From contig DAOWJU010000343.1 in NCBI GenBank assembly GCA_030640215.1, forward strand, positions 1-6,302: DNA of 6,302 nucleotides, given 5' to 3'. The first letter of the stretch is position 1. Each line of letters starts with the position of its first letter. The DNA comes from Desulfuromonadales bacterium. Lineage in GTDB: Bacteria; Desulfobacterota; Desulfuromonadia; Desulfuromonadales; BM103. The notes beneath the pieces are model-generated. The model worked only from the letters and a program-made list of their open reading frames with translations, had not been told where the DNA came from and did not search any database. Position numbers and translations under genes: made by a program. This document shows, in pieces, positions 1-6,248 of this stretch.

Positions 1-6
1 AAATCA

Positions 7-22
7 ATTTTGAATTCAAAAT
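7..22. repeat. 16-bp perfect palindrome just after hisD
   Basis: The bases ATTTTGAATTCAAAAT read identically on both strands; the last base overlaps the hisD stop codon. The centre is GAATTC. There is no loop and no GC-rich stem, so it is a poor transcription terminator. It could be a protein-binding site or simply AT-rich intergenic DNA. The next gene downstream (to the left) lies outside the window, so its context cannot be judged. Confidence 0.4.
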
Positions 23-1317
23 CAGTCTTTACGCAGCCTGATTGATACCGATTTAGCGTGAGCTTCCAGACCCTCAAGCTCGGCAATTTTGACAATATCT
101 GCACCCAGCCGGTTCAGCCCTTCAGCACTGAACGAGATCAGACTCGACTTCTTGACAAAGTCTTCGGTGCCAAGTGGTGAGAAGAAGCGCGCGGTACCAC
201 CGGTCGGCAAGGTGTGGTTCGGTCCGGCCAGGTAGTCACCAGCTGCTTCCGGAGTATTATGGCCAAGAAAGACCGCGCCAGCATGCCGGATTTGCGGCAG
301 CAGCTCAAAAGGTTCGGCAACCGCCAGTTCCAGATGCTCCGGAGCTATCTGGTTGCTGAATGCCGCGGCTTCGTTCAGATCACGGGCAAGAATAATCGCA
401 CCGAAGTTATCGATTGACTGACGGGCAATTGCGGCACGCGATAACTGCTCAAGCTGAGCCTCCAACTCCTCGGCGACCTGTTGGGCAAAGGTCTCGTCAG
501 TGGTAATCAGCAGTGAGGCGGCCAGCTCGTCGTGCTCGGCCTGCGAGAGCAGGTCCGCAGCAATGTGAGCCGGGTTGCCACTGCCATCGTTAATCACCAG
601 AATTTCACTGGGCCCGGCGATCATGTCGATATCGACAGTACCGAAGACCAGGCGCTTGGCCGTGGCCACATAGATATTGCCAGGTCCGGTAATTTTATCG
701 ACCTTAGGCACCGTTTCTGTACCATAGGCGAGGGCTGCCACAGCCTGGGCACCGCCAAGCTTGAAAATTCGGTCAACACCGGCAATGTGGGCTGCCGCCA
801 GGACATATGGGTTAACCACACCGTCCGGCATCGGCACCACCATGATGATCTCACCAACACCGGCAACCTTGGCCGGTACCGCATTCATCAGCACCGACGA
901 GGGATACGCCGCCTTACCACCCGGCACATAAATACCGACCCGATCGAGAGGCGTGACCATCTGGCCCAACTGGATACCGGGCTCGTCATCAGAGAGCCAG
1001 GTCTCTTCCTTCTGTTTAGCGTGAAAAGCGGCAATCCGGTCTGCAGCCAGCTGCAGAGTTGCCAGAGTCTCACTATCGACCGCAGCAAGAGCCTCTTCTA
1101 TCTCTGCAGCAGAGACTTCAAGACTTCCAGCTGCCAGCTTGAGACGATCAAAGCGCTCTGTGTATTCACAAAGCGCTGCGTCGCCGCGTTCACGAACATC
1201 GGTCAGGATACCCTGAACGGTCTCAAGAACTCCAGCGGGCATCGTCTCGCCGCGTTCACTGATCTCGCGGAAACTTTCAGCAAAACCAGCATCTGAAAAA
1301 CGCAGAAACCGAATCAT
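22..1317 (-). CDS. hisD: Histidinol dehydrogenase (HisD)
   Basis: HisD carries out the last two steps of histidine synthesis in the cytoplasm, oxidising L-histidinol through histidinaldehyde to L-histidine with two NAD+. It is a zinc enzyme that normally works as a homodimer. The 431-residue product has the usual full length. Visible family marks are GPGN at 211-214, IAGPSE at 233-238, the zinc-ligand pair Q259 and H262 in SQAEHD, the catalytic E327-H328 in APEHLEL, D361 in [10 protein letters not shown], and H420 near the C-terminus. These sit at or within one residue of the E. coli positions, and none is missing. The ATG start is set by a strong GGAGGG Shine-Dalgarno 7 bases upstream. It lies 25 bp after hisG and is probably co-transcribed with it. 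The stop is TGA. Confidence 0.98.
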   Translation of the reverse strand: MIRFLRFSDAGFAESFREISERGETMPAGVLETVQGILTDVRERGDAALCEYTERFDRLKLAAGSLEVSAAEIEEALAAVDSETLATLQLAADRIAAFHAKQKEETWLSDDEPGIQLGQMVTPLDRVGIYVPGGKAAYPSSVLMNAVPAKVAGVGEIIMVVPMPDGVVNPYVLAAAHIAGVDRIFKLGGAQAVAALAYGTETVPKVDKITGPGNIYVATAKRLVFGTVDIDMIAGPSEILVINDGSGNPAHIAADLLSQAEHDELAASLLITTDETFAQQVAEELEAQLEQLSRAAIARQSIDNFGAIILARDLNEAAAFSNQIAPEHLELAVAEPFELLPQIRHAGAVFLGHNTPEAAGDYLAGPNHTLPTGGTARFFSPLGTEDFVKKSSLISFSAEGLNRLGADIVKIAELEGLEAHAKSVSIRLRKD

Positions 1318-1324
1318 AATTTAT

Positions 1325-1330
1325 CCCTCC
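1325..1330 (-). promoter_or_regulatory. Ribosome binding site of hisD
   Basis: GGAGGG on the minus strand lies 7 bases before the hisD ATG. It is the clearest Shine-Dalgarno in the window and fixes the hisD start. It sits in the 25-bp hisG-hisD gap. Confidence 0.85.
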
Positions 1331-1342
1331 AGAGCTCCGGAC

Positions 1343-2005
1343 TCAATCAGAAATCCGAGGTCCATCTTCAATCACCTTTTCCAGATCCTCGATCAATCGG
1401 GAAATGCGTTTATGCTTGGTCTTGAGACTGGCGCGATTGACAATCAAACGGCTGGTGACTTCGGCGATCGTTTCCACTTCAACCAGGCCATTCTCGCGCA
1501 TGGTGCCGCCGGTTGAAACCAGGTCGACGATCCTCTCGGCCAAACCGACCAGTGGCGCAAGTTCGATTGAACCATAGAGCTTGATGACTTCGACCTGAAT
1601 GCCTTTGGCGGCAAAAAACTTTTCTGTCACATTGGGGTATTTGCTGGCAACCCGGATATTCGACCAACCAGCGGGGTCATCATCCTGACGCAATTCTTTC
1701 GGCTCGGCAACCACCATACGGCAGTAACCAAACTGCAAATCGAGCGGCTCGTACAGGTCTTTGCCCTGTTCCAGCAGAGTATCCTTGCCAACCACACCGA
1801 TATCAGCACAGCCATGCTCGACATAAGTCGGCACATCCTGAGAACGCACGGCCATGAAACGTAGTTTATCTTCGTGATTGACAAAGACCAGTTTGCGACC
1901 GGGGTTGTCCATCTCCGGGCAGGTAATGCCGATCTTGGCAAACAGCTCCATGGAGTCTTGCATAATACGCCCTTTGGGAAGGGCAAAAGTCAGGTAATCA
2001 TTCAT
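1343..2005 (-). CDS. hisG: ATP phosphoribosyltransferase, short form (HisG)
   Basis: HisG joins ATP and PRPP to give phosphoribosyl-ATP, the first and normally feedback-controlled step of histidine synthesis. The 220-residue product starts with the typical FALPKGRI (residues 7-14), has ADIGVVGKD at 67-75, and carries the PRPP-binding signature ending DLVSTGGTM at 161-169. It ends soon after this catalytic core and so lacks the roughly 80-residue C-terminal regulatory domain of the long form. Short HisG proteins are known to form a hetero-octamer with HisZ, a catalytically inactive HisRS-like subunit that carries the histidine site. No hisZ is present here, so I infer it is elsewhere in the genome. 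The ATG start has only a weak GGAT 7 bases upstream, and that lies inside a heptamer repeat block. The stop is TGA. Confidence 0.97.
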   Translation of the reverse strand: MNDYLTFALPKGRIMQDSMELFAKIGITCPEMDNPGRKLVFVNHEDKLRFMAVRSQDVPTYVEHGCADIGVVGKDTLLEQGKDLYEPLDLQFGYCRMVVAEPKELRQDDDPAGWSNIRVASKYPNVTEKFFAAKGIQVEVIKLYGSIELAPLVGLAERIVDLVSTGGTMRENGLVEVETIAEVTSRLIVNRASLKTKHKRISRLIEDLEKVIEDGPRISD

Positions 2006-2011
2006 GATTCA

Positions 2012-2092
2012 ATCCAGTGATCAATGATCAGTAACTGGTAATAGATTCGACAATTTGACAGTGTAACCAGTCCATGGTCCCCAGTCACTAGT
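2012..2092. repeat. Degenerate heptamer tandem repeats filling the murA-hisG gap
   Basis: Two blocks with 7-bp periodicity are visible. On the plus strand, 2058-2092 divides into five heptamers (acagtgt, aaccagt, ccatggt, ccccagt, cactagt), and 2012-2039 into four (atccagt, gatcaat, gatcagt, aactggt). The rough consensus is NN(C/T)CAGT. An 18-bp non-repeat spacer (2040-2057) separates them. The array begins 2 bp beyond the murA stop and runs into the weak hisG ribosome binding site. From memory, CAGT-type short repeats occur between genes in Desulfuromonadales and as 7-bp STRRs in cyanobacteria; whether this is the same family is inference. No coding potential or convincing promoter is seen here. 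Confidence 0.6.
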
Positions 2093-2094
2093 TT

Positions 2095-3348
2095 TTATGC
2101 CGGCACACGCTCGATATCAGCGCCCAGGCTGCGAAACTTCTCTTCCAATTTTTCGTAACCACGATCAAGGTGATAGATACGGCTGATCTCGGTGGTGCTA
2201 TCAGCAGCCAGCCCGGCAAGTACCAGACAGGCGCTGGCCCGCAGGTCCGTCGCCATCACCGGTGCGCCATGCAGAGCAGAGACACCATTAACCGCGGCCG
2301 TATGGCCCTCAATGGAGATATCAGCGCCCATTCGCTGCAGCTCGCTCACATGCATGAAACGGTTTTCAAAGACCGCTTCGGTAATCATGCTGGTACCGTT
2401 GCCAAGAGTCATCATCGCCATGAACTGGGCCTGCATATCGGTGGGAAAGCCTGGATGCGGCTGGGTCTTGACATTCACCGCCTGGATCTCTTGCGGGCCT
2501 TCAACCCAGAGAGTTTCCGGAGTCGCAGCAACCGTTGCGCCAGCTTCTTCAAGCTTACTGAGCAGCGCTTCCATATGTTCGGCACAGCCACCTTTGACGC
2601 CGACCCGACCACCAGTCATGGCAGCGGCCACCAGGAAAGTGCCTGCCTCAATACGATCCGGCATGACCTGATAATCCATCGGGGTCAGATCGTCAACACC
2701 TTCAATTGTGATGGTATCGCTACCAGCACCCTCAATATATGCGCCCATACCCTGCAAAGCTTTGGCGAGATCAATAATTTCCGGCTCCCGCGCAGCATTT
2801 TCGAGGATCGTTGTCCCCCTGGCAAGGGTTGCGGCCATCAGCAGGTTTTCGGTGCCACCAACGGTCGGGATATCAAAGTGAATCCGGGCACCTTCCAGGC
2901 GCTTGGCGCTAGCTTCGACATAACCGTTCTCAAGATGAATTTCCGCACCCATGGCTTCAAGCCCTTTGAGATGCAGGTTAATCGGCCGGGCACCAATCGC
3001 GCAACCACCGGGCAGGCTTACCCTGGCTTTACCGTAGCGAGCCAGCAGTGGGCCAAGCACCAACACTGAAGCGCGCATGGTACGCACCAGGTCGTACGGA
3101 GCTTCCATACTGTTGATCTGCTCGGTGGCAACCTTCAGGGTGCCATTGCTGCTGTCAACCTCAGCGCCAAGCCCTGCCAGCAGTCGTTCAGCAGTCGTAA
3201 TATCGCGCAGACGCGGCAGGTTGCCTAACCGGTGCGGTCCAGGGGAGAGCAAAGTTGCAAAAAGCAGCGGTAAAGCAGCGTTCTTGGCACCACTGACCGC
3301 AACCTCGCCTGCCAGTCGCTTGCCACCATTTATGATCAATTTATCCAA
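2095..3348 (-). CDS. murA: UDP-N-acetylglucosamine 1-carboxyvinyltransferase (MurA)
   Basis: MurA transfers enolpyruvate from PEP to UDP-GlcNAc in the cytoplasm, the first committed step of peptidoglycan synthesis. The 417-residue product matches the family length and its two-lobed EPSP-synthase fold. Key residues are present: K22-N23 in SGAKNAALP, the catalytic cysteine C116 in GGCAIGARP with R121 following, D304 in FPTDMQ, and R396 in HLDRGYEKL. Having Cys rather than Asp at position 116 predicts the usual fosfomycin-sensitive type. The start codon is TTG: an in-frame TAA lies two codons upstream, an AAGAGGT Shine-Dalgarno sits 8 bases before it, and translation from it gives the standard [14 protein letters not shown] N-terminus, while the first in-frame ATG is only at residue 81. 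It lies 27 bp after prmC and 89 bp before hisG. Confidence 0.98.
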   Translation of the reverse strand: MDKLIINGGKRLAGEVAVSGAKNAALPLLFATLLSPGPHRLGNLPRLRDITTAERLLAGLGAEVDSSNGTLKVATEQINSMEAPYDLVRTMRASVLVLGPLLARYGKARVSLPGGCAIGARPINLHLKGLEAMGAEIHLENGYVEASAKRLEGARIHFDIPTVGGTENLLMAATLARGTTILENAAREPEIIDLAKALQGMGAYIEGAGSDTITIEGVDDLTPMDYQVMPDRIEAGTFLVAAAMTGGRVGVKGGCAEHMEALLSKLEEAGATVAATPETLWVEGPQEIQAVNVKTQPHPGFPTDMQAQFMAMMTLGNGTSMITEAVFENRFMHVSELQRMGADISIEGHTAAVNGVSALHGAPVMATDLRASACLVLAGLAADSTTEISRIYHLDRGYEKLEEKFRSLGADIERVPA

Positions 3349-3356
3349 AGTTTCTT

Positions 3357-3363
3357 ACCTCTT
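3357..3363 (-). promoter_or_regulatory. Ribosome binding site deciding the murA TTG start
   Basis: AAGAGGT on the minus strand ends 8 bases before TTG at 3348-3346. An in-frame TAA at 3357-3355 rules out any earlier start, so this site and the conserved N-terminus settle the non-ATG initiation. It occupies the 27-bp prmC-murA gap. Confidence 0.8.
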
Positions 3364-3375
3364 GCCTCTTATCGT

Positions 3376-4227
3376 TTACAGCATTGTTTTGCCCATAACA
3401 ACCCGAGGGATTCCGGAATAGTCATCACGATGCTTGACCTCGGTAAGACCGGCAGCCTTGAATAGCTCCTCGACATCTGCCGCTTGATCGATACCAACCT
3501 CAACCAGCAGCCAACCACCTGGAACAAGAATTTTGTCCGCCTGAGCAGCAAGCTGACGATAAGCGATTAAACCATCATCGCCACCATCAAGGGCCAGGCG
3601 TGGCTCATGATCACGCACTTCCGGCATCAGTTGCGCCAAGTCTCCGGTTGGGATGTAGGGCGGATTACTGACCACCATTTCGAAAGGACCCGGCGGCAAA
3701 TCAGCCAGGTCGCCTAGCAGACAAATCAACCGGTCAGCAACGCCATTACGTTCGGCATTGGCGTGAGCCACTTCGAGCGCCGCGTCACTGCAATCGAGAG
3801 CCGTCACCTGTATTTCAGTCTTTTCATGGGCCAGAGCGATTGCAATAGCACCACTGCCAGTACCGACATCAAGAACGCGGGCAGAACCTTCGACCCGGGT
3901 CAGGGCTTCTTCGACCAGAACTTCCGTATCCGCTCGCGGCACCAGAACCGCCGGACTGACATTGAAGGTTAAGGACCAGAATTCCGTCTCACCAAGAATG
4001 TACTGAACCGGCTCCCGTTGCGCACGCCTTTGCACCTGCTCGCGAAAAGCGGCTAGCTCGGCAGCATCAAGCGGTCTCTCAAAATTGACATAAAGACCAA
4101 CCCGATCCATGTCAAGGGTTGCAGCCAGCAGTAGTTCGGCCTCCAGACGCGCAGAGTCGATCTGCTTGCCAGTAAAATAATCCGCAGTCCACTGCAGAAT
4201 TTTGAGGACCGTCCAGCGCTCGCTCAA
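3376..4227 (-). CDS. prmC: Release factor glutamine methyltransferase (PrmC/HemK)
   Basis: PrmC uses S-adenosylmethionine to N5-methylate the glutamine of the GGQ motif in release factors RF1 and RF2, which improves peptide release. The 283-residue product has a helical N-terminal substrate-binding domain (about 1-75), the conserved linker around EFWSLTFNVSPAVLVPRADTE (82-102), an SAM-binding glycine loop VLDVGTGSGA at 118-127, and the diagnostic NPPY motif at 188-191 that holds the target glutamine. Its substrate RF1 is encoded immediately upstream, a pairing conserved in many bacteria. The start is TTG at 4227, with AGGGGA 5 bases upstream and an in-frame TAA eight codons before it. No in-frame ATG occurs until residue 40, which would cut away the N-terminal domain. 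The stop is TAA. Confidence 0.97.
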   Translation of the reverse strand: MSERWTVLKILQWTADYFTGKQIDSARLEAELLLAATLDMDRVGLYVNFERPLDAAELAAFREQVQRRAQREPVQYILGETEFWSLTFNVSPAVLVPRADTEVLVEEALTRVEGSARVLDVGTGSGAIAIALAHEKTEIQVTALDCSDAALEVAHANAERNGVADRLICLLGDLADLPPGPFEMVVSNPPYIPTGDLAQLMPEVRDHEPRLALDGGDDGLIAYRQLAAQADKILVPGGWLLVEVGIDQAADVEELFKAAGLTEVKHRDDYSGIPRVVMGKTML

Positions 4228-4230
4228 GTG

Positions 4231-4290
4231 AGTCCCCTGCGCCAGCAGTTATCCTGTCTCACCATCAGTTGTCCTGTCCCGCCATCAGTT
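4231..4290 (-). repeat. 20-bp imperfect tandem repeat across the prfA stop codon
   Basis: On the minus strand, copy 1 (4290-4271) reads AACTGATGGCGGGACAGGAC and copy 2 (4270-4251) reads AACTGATGGTGAGACAGGAT, a 17/20 match, head to tail without a gap. A third segment in the same phase (4250-4231) matches each of the others at 11 of 20 positions, mainly over its first half, and may be a decayed copy. Copy 1 codes the last prfA residues. Copy 2 begins in the last sense codon and is read one frame over, giving the TGA stop. The third segment leads into the prmC ribosome binding site. Confidence 0.8.
4233..4238 (-). promoter_or_regulatory. Ribosome binding site deciding the prmC TTG start
   Basis: AGGGGA on the minus strand lies 5 bases before the TTG start of prmC. 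It falls in the most diverged, leftmost copy of the 20-bp repeat that follows prfA, so repeat expansion and ribosome binding share the same DNA. Confidence 0.65.
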
Positions 4291-5332
4291 CAGCCTGGGC
4301 ATGCGTGATCAAAGTGTCAATCACTTCATCCAGATCGCCCTGCATAATGGCTTCGAGCTTGTAAAGCGTCAGATTGACCCGATGATCGGTACAGCGTCCC
4401 TGAGGAAAATTATAGGTACGGATGCGCTCGGAGCGATCACCACTGCCAACCTGGCTCTTGCGGTCCGCCGCCATTTTTGCATTCTGTTCAGCCTGCATGG
4501 CATCAAGGATTCGCGATTGCAGAACCTTCATCGCCCGGGCCTTGTTCTTATGCTGTGACTTTTCGTCCTGACAGGCGACCACGACACCGGTCGGAATGTG
4601 GGTAATCCGCACCGCCGATTCAGTCTTGTTGACGTGCTGACCACCTGCTCCAGACGCCCGGTAGAGGTCAATGCGCAGATCACTCGGGTCAATATCGACC
4701 TCAACATCATCAGCTTCAGGCATCACCGCAACCGTACAGGCCGAGGTGTGAATACGACCCTGAGCCTCGGTTGCCGGCACCCGTTGCACACGGTGAACGC
4801 CACTTTCATATTTGAATCGGGAAAAGACCCCTTTACCGCTGATCAGGGCAATGACTTCCTTGTAGCCACCAGCTTCAGATTCTGCCGTATTGAGGACTTC
4901 AACTTTCCACCCTTGACGATCAGAATAGCGACAGTACATACGAAACAGATCGCTGGCAAAGAGAGCCGCCTCATCACCACCGGTTCCGGCACGCACTTCA
5001 AGGATAATATTTCTCTGGTCGTTCGGATCTTTCGGCAGCAGCATGAGTTTCAGCTGTTCTTCAAGTTCAGTCAGCTCAGCCTCCAGTTCAGCGACTTCGG
5101 CACTCGCCATCTCGCGAACCTCCGCATCAGAATCTTTGAGAAGTTCCTGACTACCAGCGATTTCCTCCCTGATACGGCAAGACCGCTCATAACCGCTGAC
5201 GACATCAGTCAGGGCGGCATGCTCCTTGGTCAAGCTGCGGTAACGCGTCTGATCTTTGATTACGCTGGGATCAGAGAGCAGACCTTCGACCTCACGAAAC
5301 CGGTCAGCGACTTCTTCAAGTTTATTCAGCAT
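4265..5332 (-). CDS. prfA: Peptide chain release factor 1 (RF1)
   Basis: RF1 recognises UAA and UAG in the ribosomal A site and triggers hydrolysis of peptidyl-tRNA. The 355-residue product is of normal length: an N-terminal coiled-coil region (about 1-100), the core with [12 protein letters not shown] (112-123), the tripeptide PAT at 186-188 that specifies RF1 rather than RF2 (which has SPF), and the catalytic GAGGQ at 228-232, where Q232 is the expected PrmC substrate. A basic region, [10 protein letters not shown] (259-268), follows. The ATG start gives an N-terminus typical of the family, but the bases before it show no clear Shine-Dalgarno. Its own stop is TGA (an RF2 codon), followed two codons later by a second in-frame TGA. 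It lies 66 bp after thyX and 37 bp before prmC. Confidence 0.98.
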   Translation of the reverse strand: MLNKLEEVADRFREVEGLLSDPSVIKDQTRYRSLTKEHAALTDVVSGYERSCRIREEIAGSQELLKDSDAEVREMASAEVAELEAELTELEEQLKLMLLPKDPNDQRNIILEVRAGTGGDEAALFASDLFRMYCRYSDRQGWKVEVLNTAESEAGGYKEVIALISGKGVFSRFKYESGVHRVQRVPATEAQGRIHTSACTVAVMPEADDVEVDIDPSDLRIDLYRASGAGGQHVNKTESAVRITHIPTGVVVACQDEKSQHKNKARAMKVLQSRILDAMQAEQNAKMAADRKSQVGSGDRSERIRTYNFPQGRCTDHRVNLTLYKLEAIMQGDLDEVIDTLITHAQAELMAGQDN

Positions 5333-5384
5333 GGGAATCTATCAGTATTTTTGAAGTTGAATCTGCCTGCATCAATCAGCGGCA

Positions 5385-5400
5385 AATTCAGGGTTGAATT
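5385..5400. repeat. Small inverted repeat at the thyX stop codon
   Basis: AATTCA and TGAATT form a perfect 6-bp stem around a 4-base loop, overlapping the thyX stop. The stem is AT-rich and no proper T-run follows on the minus strand, so it is not a convincing terminator. The remaining thyX-prfA gap (5333-5384) shows no clear promoter or Shine-Dalgarno. Confidence 0.35.
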
Positions 5401-6085
5401 ACAGTTGCGAATATTCTTCTCGTACCTCTTTGATTGCACCGCAGGTCATAGTCCCCTCGGGACAAGGCCCCTTCAGACAGCCAGGACCAGCCTCGGCAAA
5501 GAGCAGAGGAGAAGCCTGTCGTAGCAAACGAAGCATGGCTTTGGCCATCTCCTGAATTTCCCATTGGGCGCGCCGACAACAGCGCAAGGCAAAAAAGTGA
5601 TGCAGTTCCCGAGCATTCATAGTCATCACCAGCTTGGTTGCAGCCGCATTGGGCAGAACAAAACGGGCATCTTCCGCAGGAACTCCCGCGGTCATCAGGT
5701 CACGATACAGTTCATGGGTCTTTTGCATGTGCAGATCAAGACGTTCCAGCAGTGGCTGATGCTCACGTATGCTTTCGGGAATGATCGCCTCGAAGGGCTG
5801 GTCATGAGTAACGTAACGCTGGCTTTGTTGCGAAAACGAGGCAAGCCGGTGGCGCACAAGTTGATGGGAGCAGGCGCGACTGATTCCCTCGATACCAAAA
5901 GTGAAGGAAGCGTGTTCGAGCACCGAATAGTGGCCGAGTTCGAGAATCTTCCGCAACAGCTTGGCGGCCTGCTCTGGTGCCTGTTCAAGCAACTGCTCGA
6001 TGGAAGAATCAGAGTAGCAGAGCCGCGCGGCGGCTGCTACGACCTGTTCTGGATTGGGAGTGTGCGTAAGAAGTTGGACGAGCAT
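5399..6085 (-). CDS. thyX: Flavin-dependent thymidylate synthase (ThyX)
   Basis: ThyX makes dTMP from dUMP using methylene-tetrahydrofolate, FAD and NADPH; it is unrelated to ThyA. From the ATG at 6085 the product has 228 residues. The signature RHR(X7)S is present as RHR at 78-80 and S88. Other family features are GHYSVLEH (51-58), ARFVLP (140-145) and NARELHHFFALR (157-168), followed by AQWEI. The C-terminus carries three cysteines spaced C-x4-C-x6-C (203, 208, 215). The start is uncertain: the reading frame opens to a TTG at 6100, adding METKA, but that TTG has no Shine-Dalgarno. The ATG gives the short family-like MLVQLLTHTP N-terminus, with a weak GGA 10 bases upstream. It probably heads the operon running into prfA. 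Confidence 0.95.
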   Translation of the reverse strand: MLVQLLTHTPNPEQVVAAAARLCYSDSSIEQLLEQAPEQAAKLLRKILELGHYSVLEHASFTFGIEGISRACSHQLVRHRLASFSQQSQRYVTHDQPFEAIIPESIREHQPLLERLDLHMQKTHELYRDLMTAGVPAEDARFVLPNAAATKLVMTMNARELHHFFALRCCRRAQWEIQEMAKAMLRLLRQASPLLFAEAGPGCLKGPCPEGTMTCGAIKEVREEYSQL

Positions 6086-6102
6086 GGCCTTCGTTTCCAA
6101 AT

Positions 6103-6147
6103 GGGACCGCGCCGTCCGGGGAGCCGGGCCGTGTCCCGGAACGGGAC
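6103..6147 (-). promoter_or_regulatory. GC-rich leader with competing hairpins upstream of thyX
   Basis: This segment is very GC-rich and self-complementary. GTCCCG (6133-6138) pairs with CGGGAC (6142-6147) around a 3-base loop. The same bases can pair differently: CCCGGA (6135-6140) with TCCGGG (6115-6120), CCCGG (6135-6139) with CCGGG (6124-6128), and GTCCC (6133-6137) with GGGAC (6103-6107), which lies just before the alternative TTG start. These pairings exclude one another. No T-run follows, so it is not a plain terminator. It may control thyX translation, or may just be a palindromic intergenic element. It matches no riboswitch that I recognise. Confidence 0.4.
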
Positions 6148-6180
6148 GCGGAGAGTATTGTTCTGAAGCTATGAGTTTAG

Positions 6181-6209
6181 AGAGTATCAGCCAGGGAGCC
6201 CGACATCAA
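6181..6209 (-). promoter_or_regulatory. Possible sigma-70 promoter for the thyX operon
   Basis: On the minus strand, TTGATG (6209-6204, 4 of 6 bases of the -35 consensus) is followed by a 17-base spacer and TACTCT (6186-6181, 3 of 6 bases of the -10 consensus). The spacer ends in TGA, giving an extended -10 TGn element. The -35 overlaps the T-rich tail of the rpmE terminator. A start here would give a leader of about 90 bases before the thyX ATG. A promoter is expected here because the terminator cuts thyX off from rpmE, but the match is weak. Confidence 0.3.
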
Positions 6210-6242
6210 AAATAAAGGGACGACCCGGCAGGGCCGCCCCTT
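6208..6242 (-). terminator. Rho-independent terminator after rpmE
   Basis: On the minus strand, AAGGGGCGGCCC pairs with GGGTCGTCCCTT over 12 pairs, two of them G-U wobbles, around a TGCC loop, followed directly by TATTTTT. It begins 6 bp after the rpmE stop. The T-run is on the minus-strand exit side only, and the wobble pairs become A-C mismatches on the other strand, so it acts in the rpmE direction only. Confidence 0.92.
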
Positions 6243-6248
6243 AGAACT

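Noticed and set aside
532..1296. Plus-strand open frame of 254 codons opposite hisD
   Set aside because: It is antisense to a full, intact hisD; it is rich in His, Arg and Asn, as expected for shadow translation, and no family is recognisable.
2040..2057. Promoter for hisG in the murA-hisG gap
   Set aside because: The best boxes (such as TTGTCG with GATCAT) match the consensus poorly and lie within repeats, so an internal promoter is not supported.
2012..2092. CRISPR array
   Set aside because: The units are 7 bp with no spacers of regular length, so this is a short tandem repeat and not a CRISPR.
2170..3069. Plus-strand open frame of 299 codons opposite murA
   Set aside because: It lies entirely within murA, has no recognisable domain, and looks like a mirror of the murA codon pattern.
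5336..5384. Promoter for prfA in the thyX-prfA gap
   Set aside because: TTGATG followed by AAATACT-like bases has poor spacing and poor -10 matches.
5385..5400. Rho-independent terminator after thyX
   Set aside because: The stem is six mostly A-T pairs and is not followed by a T-run on the minus strand.
4598..5524. Plus-strand open frame of 308 codons opposite prfA and the thyX end
   Set aside because: It is antisense to the clearly recognised prfA and thyX, shows no recognisable motif, and its length follows from the codon bias of the real genes on the other strand.
5564..6166. Plus-strand open frame of 200 codons opposite thyX
   Set aside because: It is antisense to thyX and runs through the palindromic leader; no motif or ribosome binding site supports it.
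6177..6206. Nine-codon minus-strand frame (MSGSLADTL) in the thyX leader as a leader peptide
   Set aside because: There is no Shine-Dalgarno, its ATG overlaps the proposed -35 box and terminator tail, and its codons show no regulatory run.
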